Assembly (NCBI GenBank): GCA_024692235.1
Contig: JAILMW010000022.1
Location: forward strand, 166,777 to 230,776
Direction of reading: 5' to 3'
Length of the DNA: 64,000 nt
Origin: Saccharofermentans sp.
GTDB taxonomy: Bacteria; Bacillota; Clostridia; Saccharofermentanales; Saccharofermentanaceae
The notes beneath the pieces were generated by a model, which was given only the letters and a program-made list of their open reading frames with translations, was not told where the DNA came from and searched no databases. The position numbers and the translations under genes were made by a program. Positions 41,368 through 50,647 of this stretch are shown piece after piece. Positions within the stretch are counted from its first letter, which is position 1, and every line of letters starts with the position of its first letter.

Positions 41368-42252
41368 ATGGCTTACAGCATGACCGGCTTCGGCCGCGGA
41401 GAGACTCTCTGCGATACAAGAAGATATACTTGCGAGATCAAGTCCGTTAACAGCCGTTTTTGTGACATCAACATAAGGATGCCAAGGCTCTTTAACTTTG
41501 CGGACGCCAAGATAAGAAAGCTCATTACGGATGAGCTTACAAGAGGTAAGGTCGACGTATTCATCAATTTCGATGATTCACAGAATGAAGCTAGTGAAGT
41601 AGTACTTAACGAAGGTCTCGTTAAGGCATATGCTTCCGCCGTAGGCAATATCGCTTCTATTACGGGTGCTGACGGCGAGCTGTCTGCAGTAAGGCTGTCG
41701 ACTTTCCCCGATGTCCTTACTGTAAGGCAGAAGGAAATGGATGAGGATCAGCTTTATTCCGAATTGTCTTCCTGCCTTAAGGCTGCAATAGACGGCATGA
41801 AGGACATGAGGTCTACGGAAGGTTCTAACCTCGTTAAGGATATCCTTGATAAGGTCGCTTCCTTAGAGAAGATAAGAGATGAGATCGCGACAAGAGCTCC
41901 CGAGGTCGTTATCGATTACAGGGCAAGGCTTTCTTCCCGCATCGACGAGATCTTAGAGGAAGATAAGAGGTCTTTCTACGACGAGAGCAGACTTGCTGCG
42001 GAAGTAGCGGTATTTGCCGACAAGTGTGCTATCGACGAAGAGCTTAAGAGGCTGGTGTCGCATTTCGCGCAGGCTAAGAAGATACTTGCGGGTGACACCG
42101 TAGGTAAGAAGATGGATTTCCTTATCCAGGAGATCAACAGAGAAGTCAATACAATAGGTTCCAAGGCGAACGATATCGAGATCACTAACAGGGTGCTGCT
42201 CATGAAGAATCTTATCGAAGAGATGAGAGAGCAGATCCAGAATCTCGTATAA
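41368..42252 (+). CDS. yicC: YicC family protein (putative endoribonuclease)
   Basis: 294 residues from ATG 41368; the frame extends to 41332 but the family begins MAYSMTGFGR, and GCGGGG lies before this ATG. Further text EIKSVNSRFCDINIRMPR, and the C-terminal KKMDFLIQEINREVNTIGSKAND is diagnostic. Family members affect RNA turnover in Escherichia coli and Bacillus. First gene of a five-gene operon whose order is common in Firmicutes. Confidence 0.94.
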   Translation: MAYSMTGFGRGETLCDTRRYTCEIKSVNSRFCDINIRMPRLFNFADAKIRKLITDELTRGKVDVFINFDDSQNEASEVVLNEGLVKAYASAVGNIASITGADGELSAVRLSTFPDVLTVRQKEMDEDQLYSELSSCLKAAIDGMKDMRSTEGSNLVKDILDKVASLEKIRDEIATRAPEVVIDYRARLSSRIDEILEEDKRSFYDESRLAAEVAVFADKCAIDEELKRLVSHFAQAKKILAGDTVGKKMDFLIQEINREVNTIGSKANDIEITNRVLLMKNLIEEMREQIQNLV

Positions 42253-42265
42253 GGAGCCTTGAGGA

Positions 42266-42499
42266 ATGAAGTTCATTGATATCGGTTTTGGCAATATAGC
42301 TTCTTCGGAGAGGATCTTATGTGTATCCGCTTCCGATTCTGCTCCCATAAGGCGCATGATACAGGATGCAAGGGACAGATCGATGCTCGTTGATTGCTGT
42401 GCGGGCAAGAAGTGCAAGAGCGTTATCGTAATGGACAGTGATCATGTAATAACGTCGGCTCTTGAAGTCGGTGAACTTAAGGAGGCACTCGCAAAGTGA
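42266..42499 (+). CDS. remA: RemA/DUF370 family DNA-binding regulator
   Basis: 77 residues. MKFIDIGFGN, ILCVSASDSAPIRRMIQDARDR, and VIVMDSDHVITSAL match RemA, which binds DNA and turns on matrix genes in Bacillus. Overlaps gmk by 4 bases. The yicC-remA-gmk-rpoZ order is the usual Firmicute arrangement. Confidence 0.94.
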   Translation: MKFIDIGFGNIASSERILCVSASDSAPIRRMIQDARDRSMLVDCCAGKKCKSVIVMDSDHVITSALEVGELKEALAK

Positions 42500-43104
42500 T
42501 GAAGCACGGTCTTATCGTATCTTTGTCGGGTCCGTCCGGAGTAGGTAAGGGAACGATCCTTTCCAAGGTCAGGGAAGATCATCCCGACAGTAAGAGCTCT
42601 GTATCGGTAACGACAAGATCTCCCCGTGAGGGTGAAGAAGAGGGTGTAGCTTACTTCTTCAGGACCAAGGAACAGTTCAGGCAGATGCTGTCTGACGGAG
42701 AGATAATAGAATATGACGAATATGTAGGCAATTTCTACGGAACGCCTGCAGGACCTCTTAAGGAGATGAGCTCTTCGGGCTCGGACGTACTTCTTGATCT
42801 TACGATCGCAGGATCCCTGGCCCTGAAGGAGAAGTTCGAAGAGGCAGTTACCATCTTTATACTTCCGCCTTCTTACGAAGAGCTTGAGTCAAGACTCAAG
42901 GGCAGAGGTACCGAGACGGAGGACGTGATTGCAAGAAGACTTGCCGAAGCTAAGAGCGAGATCTTAAGAGCAAATGAATTCGACTACGTTGTGGTAAATG
43001 ACGATGTCGATAAGGCGGCTGCCAAGATCGAAGCGATAATAGAAGCAGAGAGATGCCGCTACGAGCGTAATAAAGGTATCGAGAAGAATTCTTCTTGGAC
43101 ATAG
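42496..43104 (+). CDS. gmk: Guanylate kinase
   Basis: 202 residues. P-loop SGPSGVGKGTI, GMP-binding SVSVTTRSPREGEEEGVAYFF, and EYDEYVGNFYGTP are guanylate kinase signatures. It converts GMP to GDP with ATP. Start at 42496 overlaps the remA stop; a second ATG directly after (42499) is equally possible. Confidence 0.97.
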   Translation: MMKHGLIVSLSGPSGVGKGTILSKVREDHPDSKSSVSVTTRSPREGEEEGVAYFFRTKEQFRQMLSDGEIIEYDEYVGNFYGTPAGPLKEMSSSGSDVLLDLTIAGSLALKEKFEEAVTIFILPPSYEELESRLKGRGTETEDVIARRLAEAKSEILRANEFDYVVVNDDVDKAAAKIEAIIEAERCRYERNKGIEKNSSWT

Positions 43105-43149
43105 ATTAACTAAGCTAAGCAATATTATTAAAGAAAGAGGGCAATAAAG

Positions 43150-43557
43150 ATGTTAGTAGATCCACCTATGGAACAACTGTTAGACAAGGCAACATGTGCT
43201 TATGAGCTCGCAGTTCTCGTAAGTAAGAGAGCAAGCCAGCTCGTTGACGGCGCTCAGCCCATGATCCCCGACAGTGCTGCAAATGCAGTATCTCTCGCTT
43301 GCCGCGAGATCGCTCAGGGTAAGGTTGTATGCGTTGAGGGTGTTCTTAAGAAGAATGAGTACAAGGTTCCTTTGACTAAGGAAGCAAGAGAGGCAGCTGC
43401 AGCAGAGAGAAGGGCTAAGGAAGCTCAGGAATCCTACAGAAGAGCAGCAGCTGAGGCAGACGTTGTTACGACAGAGGGAGAGGCTCCCGCTGAAGAAGCT
43501 CCCGCTGCAGATGACGGATTCGTAGTTGTTGAAGTCGAAGCGAATACAGCAGAGTAA
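43150..43557 (+). CDS. rpoZ: RNA polymerase omega subunit with a long acidic C-terminal tail
   Basis: 135 residues. The core (1-75) has [30 protein letters not shown] and [16 protein letters not shown], the omega pattern that clasps the beta' C-terminus. Omega is usually 65-95 residues; here an Ala/Glu-rich extension of about 50 residues follows. GAAAGAGGG precedes the ATG. Confidence 0.88.
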   Translation: MLVDPPMEQLLDKATCAYELAVLVSKRASQLVDGAQPMIPDSAANAVSLACREIAQGKVVCVEGVLKKNEYKVPLTKEAREAAAAERRAKEAQESYRRAAAEADVVTTEGEAPAEEAPAADDGFVVVEVEANTAE

Positions 43558-43573
43558 TAAGGAGCAGGGAACA

Positions 43574-44995
43574 ATGGCTTTTAAGAAATCAATGGAAAAG
43601 ATAGTATCCCTTGCAAAGACCAGAGGATTTGTATATCCCGGTTCCGATATCTACGGTGGTCTTGCAAATTCTTGGGATTACGGTCCTTTGGGCGTACAGC
43701 TCAAGAATAATGTAAAGAGCGCTTGGTGGAAGAAGTTCGTACAGGAGAACCCTTATAACGTAGGTGTTGACTGCGCGATCCTCATGAATCCTCAGGTATG
43801 GGTAGCTTCAGGTCACGTAGGAGGATTCTCCGATCCTCTTATCGACTGTAAGCAGTGTAAGGCAAGAGCAAGAGCAGATAAGCTCGTAGAGGACTTCAAT
43901 GCAGAGAACGGTATCACAGATGTTGTTGTTGAGGGCATGAACGACGAGCAGCTCGTTGCTTATATCAAGGAGAAGAATATCCCCTGTCCTACATGCGGCG
44001 GCCACAACTTCACTGACGTTCGTAAGTTCAACCTTATGTTCAAGACATTCATGGGTGTTACTGAGGATGCTAAGAACGAAGTATATCTTCGTCCCGAGAC
44101 AGCACAGGGTATCTTCGTTAACTTCGCTAATGTTCAGAGATCTTCCAGGAAGAAGATCCCCTTCGGAATCTGCCAGATCGGTAAGTCTTTCCGTAATGAG
44201 ATCACTCCCGGTAACTTCATCTTCAGAACACGTGAGTTCGAGCAGATGGAGCTTGAGTTCTTCTGTGAGCCCGGCACTGACCTTGAGTGGTTCAAGTACT
44301 GGAAGGATTACTGCTACAACTGGCTTACAGGCTTAGGACTTAAGGAAGAAGAGCTTCGTACAAGAGATCACTCTCCCGAAGAGCTCGCTTTCTATTCCAA
44401 TGCAACAACAGACTTCGAGTTCTTCTTCCCCTTCGGTGACGGACAGTGGGGTGAGCTCTGGGGTGTTGCAGATCGTACTGACTACGATCTTAAGCAGCAT
44501 ATGGAGCACTCTAAGCAGGATCTTTCTTACTTCGATCCCGCCAAGAACGAGAAGTATGTTCCTTATGTTATCGAGCCTTCCCTTGGTGCAGACCGTGTAA
44601 CACTCGCATTCCTCTGCGCAGCTTATGACGAGGAAGAGCTTGAGGGCGGTGACGTAAGAACAGTAATGAGGTTCCATCCTTATCTTGCACCTATCAAGAT
44701 CGGTATCCTTCCTCTGTCTGCTAAGCTTTCCGAGAAGGCAGGCGCAGTATACGAGAAGCTTTCCAAGAAGTATATGTGCGAGTTCGATGACAGACAGTCC
44801 ATCGGTAAGAGATACAGAAGACAGGATGAGATCGGTACTCCTTACTGCGTAGTCTATGACTTCGATTCCGAGAATGATAACTGCGTTACGATAAGAGAGC
44901 GTGACACAATGGCAAACATTGAATACGAGCCCGGTAACGTAAGATTCCCTATCGACAAGCTCGATGAGTTCTTCGAGGGTAAGTTCGATTTCTGA
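43574..44995 (+). CDS. glyQS: Glycyl-tRNA synthetase, single-chain alpha2 type
   Basis: 473 residues from ATG 43574 after GGAGCAGG; an upstream in-frame start at 43526 lies within rpoZ. Class II synthetase: [38 protein letters not shown] (motif 2 region), [25 protein letters not shown], and [14 protein letters not shown] (motif 3). The insertion has CxxC pairs (CKQCK and CPTCGG) for zinc. It serves the two tRNA-Gly genes in this window. No T-box precedes it, since only 16 bases separate it from rpoZ. Confidence 0.97.
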   Translation: MAFKKSMEKIVSLAKTRGFVYPGSDIYGGLANSWDYGPLGVQLKNNVKSAWWKKFVQENPYNVGVDCAILMNPQVWVASGHVGGFSDPLIDCKQCKARARADKLVEDFNAENGITDVVVEGMNDEQLVAYIKEKNIPCPTCGGHNFTDVRKFNLMFKTFMGVTEDAKNEVYLRPETAQGIFVNFANVQRSSRKKIPFGICQIGKSFRNEITPGNFIFRTREFEQMELEFFCEPGTDLEWFKYWKDYCYNWLTGLGLKEEELRTRDHSPEELAFYSNATTDFEFFFPFGDGQWGELWGVADRTDYDLKQHMEHSKQDLSYFDPAKNEKYVPYVIEPSLGADRVTLAFLCAAYDEEELEGGDVRTVMRFHPYLAPIKIGILPLSAKLSEKAGAVYEKLSKKYMCEFDDRQSIGKRYRRQDEIGTPYCVVYDFDSENDNCVTIRERDTMANIEYEPGNVRFPIDKLDEFFEGKFDF

Positions 44996-45019
44996 TCGAT
45001 AAGTTAACTCGTAATTATG

Positions 45020-45050
45020 CGGCGTCCTTTGTATGAAGGGCGCCGTTTTA
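45020..45050 (+). terminator. Terminator after glyQS
   Basis: CGGCGTCCTT (45020-45029) pairs with AAGGGCGCCG (45036-45045), one G-U pair, then TTTTA. Confidence 0.88.
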
Positions 45051-45135
45051 TTTGCAGTAAAAGTATCTGTCGTTGTTGTCTTAGTTGCGATCTGATCATA
45101 TAAAAATATCGTATTTTGAATATTACCAGATAACC

Positions 45136-45155
45136 AGATGGATTATAAAATCCAT
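45136..45155. promoter_or_regulatory. Palindromic operator over a -10 box upstream of the ECF S component
   Basis: GATGGATT (45136-45143) and AATCCATC (45148-45155) form a perfect 8-base inverted repeat whose centre covers TATAAA. A repressor bound here would block transcription of the two genes downstream. No matching regulator gene is in the window. Confidence 0.5.
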
Positions 45156-45184
45156 CCATGATATACATGCGGAGAGGATATTAT

Positions 45185-45712
45185 ATGAGTAAGACAACGA
45201 ATAGAAAGAAGATCGAAGCAATAGCATATACGGCTGTTTTTACGGCTCTGGTATTTGTATTTACAATGCTCGTTAATGTTAAGCTGCCCTTTGGTAACGG
45301 AGGGCTTATCCATCTTGGAAACGTCCCGCTCTTTATCTGTGCGATGATCCTGGGTAAGAAAGCCGGTGCCGTATCAGGTGCGGTCGGAATGGGGCTTTTT
45401 GATCTGATATCAGGATGGGTGTTATGGGCACCTTTTACATTTGTTATCGTCGGTCTTATGGGATATGCGGTAGGTAAGATCACAGAGAATAAGAAAACTG
45501 TTCCCCATTATACTTTGGCTTTCCTGGTTGCACTTGTGATCAAGATCGTCGGTTACTACATCGCAGAGTGGATCATCTACGGCAATATTGTTGCTCCATT
45601 GCAGTCAGTTCCCGGCAATATCATCCAGATCGTCTTTGCTTCCGTATTGGTACTTATAGCGATAAAGCCTTTGGAGATCGCTGCTAAGAGAGTAGGTATC
45701 AAGTATGTATAA
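45185..45712 (+). CDS. ECF transporter S component (vitamin-type substrate)
   Basis: 175 residues from ATG 45185 after GGAGAGG (45171-45177). About six membrane segments; the N-terminal TAVFTALVFVFTMLVNVKLP and GGLIHLGNVPLFICAMILGKKAG are the pattern of energy-coupling-factor S components that bind a vitamin or precursor. It overlaps the class V aminotransferase gene by 8 bases, so the substrate may be the one that enzyme uses. The energising EcfA-EcfT genes lie elsewhere. Confidence 0.85.
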   Translation: MSKTTNRKKIEAIAYTAVFTALVFVFTMLVNVKLPFGNGGLIHLGNVPLFICAMILGKKAGAVSGAVGMGLFDLISGWVLWAPFTFVIVGLMGYAVGKITENKKTVPHYTLAFLVALVIKIVGYYIAEWIIYGNIVAPLQSVPGNIIQIVFASVLVLIAIKPLEIAAKRVGIKYV

Positions 45713-46826
45713 GATAATGACACCGGGGCCTACTGAGGTCTATCAGAATGTGCTTCAGGCAAGAAGCATTCCCTGCACAAATCCCGATCTGGATCTGACT
45801 TTCGTAGAGGACTATAAGAAGCTCTGTGTAAGGATAAGTAAGCTTCTTAAGACAGAGGCGGAGACTCTTATCTTAGGAGGAGAAGGGATCTTAGGTCTTG
45901 AGGCAGCATGCGCTTCTCTGACTGAAGAAGGAGACCGCGTTCTTGTTATCGACAACGGAGTCTTCGGCAGAGGATTTCAGGATTTTGTAAAGATGTACGG
46001 CGGCGAGCCCGTGCTCTTTACGGGAGATTACCGCGAGACGATAGATCTTGATGCGCTTGTGGCATTTCTTTCAAAGGACAGCAACTTCAAGTATGCGACA
46101 TTAGTTCACGGCGATACGCCAAGCGGAATGCTTAACGATGCTTTTGCCATCACGAAGCTTCTTAAGAGCTACGGAATACTTACGGTAGTAGATGCAGTGT
46201 CGACCATGTTCGGAGAAGATCTTGATGCGACTTATATCGACATTCTCTGCGGCGGTTCCCAGAAGGTCATCTCGGCTCCTCCGGGACTTACGATATGTGT
46301 GATCTCGGAAGATGCGAAGAAAACTATAGATCATCGCAGCACGCCGATACGATCCTTCTATGCGAACCTTAAGGTCTTCTTTAATTACTACGAAGAGAAG
46401 TGGTTTCCCTACACGATGCCCATAAGCGACATAAAGGGACTTGATGCTGCTATAGAGAATATAGAAAGCGACCCCGATATCTTCGAAAGACACGCGAAGA
46501 TAGCTTCCGCTACTCGAAATGCCGTCACTGCGGCAGGGCTGAAGCTTTATGCAAGAAGCGGCTTTTCGAATACAGTGACTGCCTTTGAAGTGCCGGAAGG
46601 GATAAGTAGCGAAGATATCCTTCTTACCATGAGGCAGGACCACAATATCCTTATAGCAGGCTCCTTTGATGTATTTGCAGGGAAACTTATCAGGATCGGT
46701 CATATGGGTAATAACTCACGGGCGGAGAAAGTGAAGGAGACGCTAAAGGCTTTGGATATCACTCTGTCCAAACTGGGCTTTAAAGTTGAGGTGAGTATGG
46801 CAGAGGTGTTCGCGAATAGCATCTGA
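45705..46826 (+). CDS. Class V aminotransferase (alanine-glyoxylate/pyridoxamine-pyruvate type)
   Basis: 373 residues. The N-terminal MTPGPTEVYQNVL is the AGXT/PucG family start; TLVHGDTPSGMLND and VDAVSTMFGED line the PLP site, and the Schiff-base lysine is in GGSQKVISAPPGL. Members use serine, alanine, ureidoglycine or pyridoxamine as amino donors with glyoxylate or pyruvate. Coupling to an ECF S component suggests a vitamin-salvage role, perhaps B6; this is inference. Confidence 0.85.
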   Translation: MYKIMTPGPTEVYQNVLQARSIPCTNPDLDLTFVEDYKKLCVRISKLLKTEAETLILGGEGILGLEAACASLTEEGDRVLVIDNGVFGRGFQDFVKMYGGEPVLFTGDYRETIDLDALVAFLSKDSNFKYATLVHGDTPSGMLNDAFAITKLLKSYGILTVVDAVSTMFGEDLDATYIDILCGGSQKVISAPPGLTICVISEDAKKTIDHRSTPIRSFYANLKVFFNYYEEKWFPYTMPISDIKGLDAAIENIESDPDIFERHAKIASATRNAVTAAGLKLYARSGFSNTVTAFEVPEGISSEDILLTMRQDHNILIAGSFDVFAGKLIRIGHMGNNSRAEKVKETLKALDITLSKLGFKVEVSMAEVFANSI

Positions 46827-46958
46827 TCGGTAAGTAAATGCAAAATTTGAATAAAAATAGTTTGTAAATTAAGAATTTGGTAATGGTAATCCCTCTAATA
46901 TTTATTTATAATAAAAAAACTTGATGAAATGAAAATCATATCGAAAGGGGATTAACCG

Positions 46959-49592
46959 ATGACAAAATACGTTTATATGTTTACCGAGGGCAACGGTAGC
47001 ATGCGTGAGCTTCTCGGCGGTAAGGGCGCAAACCTTGCCGAGATGACTAAGATTGGACTTCCGGTTCCGCAGGGCTTCACTATCACGACAGAGGCTTGTA
47101 CTAAGTATTACGAGGATGGTCGTAAGATCAACGACGAGATCATGGCACAGGCCATGGCAGGCGTTGACGAGATGGAGAAGATAAACGGCAAGAAGTTCGG
47201 AGATCTTAAGAATCCGCTCCTTGTATCCGTTCGTTCCGGTGCAAGAGCTTCAATGCCCGGCATGATGGATACTATCCTTAACCTCGGTCTTAACGATGAA
47301 GTAGTAGCAGCGATGATCGCAGGTAATCCCGATCCCGCTTTCGAGCGTTTTGTATATGACTCTTACAGACGTTTTATCCAGATGTTCTCTGACGTAGTTA
47401 TGGAAGTCGGTAAGAAGTATTTCGAGCAGCTTATCGACAAGATGAAGGAAGAGAAGGGCGTAAAGTTCGACGTAGAGCTTACTGCCGCTGACCTTAAGAC
47501 TCTTGCAGAGCAGTTCAAGACAGAGTATAAGAATCAGATCGGTGAGGACTTCCCCTCAGATCCCGTCGTTCAGCTCAAGCTCGCTATCGAGGCCGTATTT
47601 AAGTCATGGGATAACCCCCGTGCAAACGTATACAGAAGAGACAACGATATCCCTTATTCCTGGGGTACTGCAGTTAACGTAATGCCCATGGTATTCGGTA
47701 ACCTCAATAACGAGTCCGGTACGGGCGTTGCATTCACACGTGATCCCGGTACAGGTGAGAACAAGCTCATGGGCGAGTTCCTTATCAATGCTCAGGGCGA
47801 GGACGTTGTTGCAGGTGTTCGTACACCTATGCCTATCGCTCAGATGGAAAAGGAATTCCCTGAAGCATATGCAGAGTTCATCAAGGTATGTGACATCCTT
47901 GAGAATCACTACCACGACATGCAGGATATGGAGTTCACGGTAGAGAACAAGAAGCTTTATATGCTTCAGTGCCGTAACGGTAAGAGAACAGCTCCCGCTG
48001 CTCTTCAGATCGCAGTTGATCTTGTTAAGGAAGGCCACAAGACAGAGGCTGAGGCTGTCGCAATGATCGACCCCAGAAACCTCGACACGCTCCTTCACCC
48101 TCAGTTCGACATTGCTGCTCTTAAGGCTGCTAAGGCTGCAGGTAAGGGCCTCGGTGCTTCTCCCGGAGCTGCCTGCGGTAAGATCGTATTTACTGCTGAC
48201 GACGCAGTAGAGTGGGCTGAAAGAGGCGAGAAGGTCATCCTCGTAAGACTTGAGACATCTCCCGAAGATATCACGGGTATGAAGGCTGCTCAGGGTATCC
48301 TCACCGTAAGAGGCGGTATGACATCTCACGCTGCAGTAGTAGCAAGAGGTATGGGTACCTGCTGCGTATCAGGCTGCGGTGACATCAACATGGATGAAGA
48401 GAATAAGAAGTTTACTCTTGCAGGCAAGACATATACCGAGGGCGACTATATCTCCATCGACGGTTCTACAGGTAATATCTACGACGGGATCATCCCTACT
48501 GTAGATGCTAAGATCGACGGTAACTTCGGAACAGTTATGGCCTGGGCCGATAAGTTCAGAAGACTTAAGGTAAGAACAAATGCAGATACACCTGCAGATG
48601 CAAAGAGAGCTCGTGAGCTCGGAGCAGAGGGTATCGGTCTTTGCCGTACGGAGCACATGTTCTTCGAAGAAGACAGGATCGCGGCTTTCCGTGAGATGAT
48701 CTGCTCAGATACAGTCGAGGAGAGAGAAGCGGCTCTTGATAAGATCCTTCCTTATCAGCAGGGCGACTTCAAGGCTCTCTACGAGGCTCTTGAGGGATAT
48801 CCCGTTACAATAAGATTCTTAGACCCCCCGCTTCATGAATTCGTTCCTACGGAAGAGGCTGACATCAAGAAGCTTGCTGATTCCCAGGGTAAGTCCGTAG
48901 AGGATATCAAGGCTATCATCTCATCACTTCACGAGTTCAACCCCATGATGGGCCACAGAGGATGCCGTCTTACGGTTACATATCCGGAGATCGCCAAGAT
49001 GCAGACAAAGGCTGTAATCAGGGCCGCCATCGAGGTCAAGAAGGCTCATCCTGACTGGGCTATCAAGCCTGAGATCATGATCCCTCTCGTATGTGAGGTA
49101 AATGAATTGAAGTTCGTTAAGAACGTTGTTGTAGAGACAGCAGACGCTGAGATCGCAGCAGCAGGTATCGATCTTGAGTACTCCGTAGGTACCATGATCG
49201 AGATCCCCAGAGCAGCTCTTACAGCTGATGAGATCGCTAAGGAAGCCGAGTTCTTCTGCTTCGGTACAAACGACCTTACACAGATGACATACGGCTTCTC
49301 CCGTGACGATGCTGGTAAGTTCCTTCCCTCTTACTACGACACGAAGATCTTCGAGTCTGATCCTTTCGTTAAGCTCGATCAGACAGGTGTAGGTAAGCTC
49401 ATGGAGACAGCTATCAGGCTCGGTAAGCCCGTGAACCCTGACCTTCACGTCGGTATCTGCGGTGAGCACGGCGGAGATCCTTCTTCCGTTGAGTTCTGCC
49501 ACAAGATCGGACTTGATTACGTATCCTGCTCGCCATTCCGTGTACCTATAGCACGTCTCGCCGCTGCGCAGGCAGCTATCGCTGACAAGTAA
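46959..49592 (+). CDS. ppdK: Pyruvate, phosphate dikinase
   Basis: 877 residues, the full three-domain length. N-terminal ATP-grasp part (GNGSMRELLGGKGANLAEM, VSVRSGARASMPGMMDTILNLG), the swivelling domain with the phosphorylated His near residue 457 in GGMTSHAAVVARGMG, and the C-terminal TIM barrel with RTEHMFF and the catalytic Cys near 834 in VGICGEHGG. It interconverts pyruvate, ATP and phosphate with PEP, AMP and diphosphate, important in diphosphate-using anaerobe glycolysis. AAAGGGG precedes the ATG; TATAAT lies at 46907-46912. Confidence 0.98.
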   Translation: MTKYVYMFTEGNGSMRELLGGKGANLAEMTKIGLPVPQGFTITTEACTKYYEDGRKINDEIMAQAMAGVDEMEKINGKKFGDLKNPLLVSVRSGARASMPGMMDTILNLGLNDEVVAAMIAGNPDPAFERFVYDSYRRFIQMFSDVVMEVGKKYFEQLIDKMKEEKGVKFDVELTAADLKTLAEQFKTEYKNQIGEDFPSDPVVQLKLAIEAVFKSWDNPRANVYRRDNDIPYSWGTAVNVMPMVFGNLNNESGTGVAFTRDPGTGENKLMGEFLINAQGEDVVAGVRTPMPIAQMEKEFPEAYAEFIKVCDILENHYHDMQDMEFTVENKKLYMLQCRNGKRTAPAALQIAVDLVKEGHKTEAEAVAMIDPRNLDTLLHPQFDIAALKAAKAAGKGLGASPGAACGKIVFTADDAVEWAERGEKVILVRLETSPEDITGMKAAQGILTVRGGMTSHAAVVARGMGTCCVSGCGDINMDEENKKFTLAGKTYTEGDYISIDGSTGNIYDGIIPTVDAKIDGNFGTVMAWADKFRRLKVRTNADTPADAKRARELGAEGIGLCRTEHMFFEEDRIAAFREMICSDTVEEREAALDKILPYQQGDFKALYEALEGYPVTIRFLDPPLHEFVPTEEADIKKLADSQGKSVEDIKAIISSLHEFNPMMGHRGCRLTVTYPEIAKMQTKAVIRAAIEVKKAHPDWAIKPEIMIPLVCEVNELKFVKNVVVETADAEIAAAGIDLEYSVGTMIEIPRAALTADEIAKEAEFFCFGTNDLTQMTYGFSRDDAGKFLPSYYDTKIFESDPFVKLDQTGVGKLMETAIRLGKPVNPDLHVGICGEHGGDPSSVEFCHKIGLDYVSCSPFRVPIARLAAAQAAIADK

Positions 49593-49621
49593 AGCTTATC
49601 AGGTTCTAATATGACTTAACG

Positions 49622-49653
49622 GATCGCCTCTCGGAAACGGGAGGCGATCTTTT
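49622..49653 (+). terminator. Terminator of ppdK
   Basis: GATCGCCTCTCG (49622-49633) pairs with CGGGAGGCGATC (49638-49649) around a GAAA loop, with one G-U pair, then TTTT. Confidence 0.92.
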
Positions 49654-49764
49654 ATGCTTGGATATTTCAGCATGCGATGCTTTAAAGTAGTGACGAACAG
49701 TATACAATGCGGTGCGATAAACCACGTGACACGATGTATACGACTTATGGAGATGTAACGAATT

Positions 49765-49914
49765 ATGAAGAATGAGACGAGAAAAAGTATCTTATTGTTT
49801 CCGGTGTTATTTCTTGTTCCGATGTGGGTACTAAGATGTTTTTACTATGTCATGAGAGAGATCTCTTCTTCGGCTTTCTTTTGCAGCATTAGTTTCCTGT
49901 CTGCAATGGTATAA
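49765..49914 (+). CDS. Possible small hydrophobic protein, 49 residues
   Basis: ATG at 49765 preceded by GGAGATG (49749-49755) at normal distance, stop TAA at 49912-49914. The product is basic at the start (MKNETRKS) then hydrophobic (ILLFPVLFLVPMWVL), like a one-helix membrane peptide. Its stop overlaps TATAAT (49910-49915), the probable -10 of the ABC genes. In the 347-base gap 49593-49939 this is the only supported frame besides the ppdK terminator. Real coding status is uncertain. Confidence 0.35.
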   Translation: MKNETRKSILLFPVLFLVPMWVLRCFYYVMREISSSAFFCSISFLSAMV

Positions 49915-49939
49915 TTTACAAAGTATTCGGAGGTGCAAT

Positions 49940-50647
49940 GTGGTATTTGAAATAGATGGTCTTGTAAAGAGCTACGGATCCAAGAAAGTGCTTAAAGGGA
50001 TCGATCATACATTCGAAGAAGGGAAGATCTACGGACTTCTCGGACGTAACGGTTCAGGTAAGACGACATTCTTTAATTGCATCAACGGCGACGTCGATAT
50101 CGATTCGGGATCATTTTATCTGAAAGACAAAGATGAAAAGATCTCATTAAAGCCCGAAGATATAGGATATCTTGTATCGACTCCGACTGTGCCTGAGTTC
50201 ATGACCGGAAGAGAATTTCTGAAGTTCTTTATAGAAGTTCATGATGAGGTAACTCCCGATAAGACGATAGATGAATATTTTGACTACATGATGATACCTG
50301 AGGACGACAGGGACAGACTGCTCAAGGATTATTCTCACGGTACAAAGAATAAGATGCAGATGCTCCTTAATATGATCGCATCTCCGCGCCTCCTGCTTCT
50401 TGACGAACCGCTTACTTCTCTTGACGTAATAATCGCAGAAGAGATGAAAAATGTCATAAGAGCTCAAAAGAAGGGCAGGATTACGATCTTTTCAACGCAC
50501 CTTCTTGATGTTGCAGTGGATCTTTGCGATCAGATAGTACTTCTTAATCACGGTAAACTTGAACCGATAGACAAGAACGACCTCGGTAATTCGGATCTTA
50601 AGGAACGTATAATCGCGGCACTTAAGGAGCAGACTGATGATCAGTGA
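49940..50647 (+). CDS. ABC transporter ATP-binding protein
   Basis: 235 residues. Walker A GRNGSGKTT, signature-like YSHGTKNKMQM, Walker B LLLLDEPLTSLD and switch His in STHLLDVAVDLCD. The start is GTG at 49940 after GGAGGTG. The signature is the YSxGxK form usual in ABC-2 exporters. It overlaps the permease gene by 11 bases. Confidence 0.9.
   Translation: MVFEIDGLVKSYGSKKVLKGIDHTFEEGKIYGLLGRNGSGKTTFFNCINGDVDIDSGSFYLKDKDEKISLKPEDIGYLVSTPTVPEFMTGREFLKFFIEVHDEVTPDKTIDEYFDYMMIPEDDRDRLLKDYSHGTKNKMQMLLNMIASPRLLLLDEPLTSLDVIIAEEMKNVIRAQKKGRITIFSTHLLDVAVDLCDQIVLLNHGKLEPIDKNDLGNSDLKERIIAALKEQTDDQ

Noticed and set aside
43558..43573. T-box leader for glyQS
   Set aside because: Only 16 bases lie between rpoZ and glyQS, and no specifier or T-box sequence is present at the operon start.
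47604..48329. Open frame of 241 codons antisense to ppdK
   Set aside because: Shadow of ppdK with no recognisable domain.
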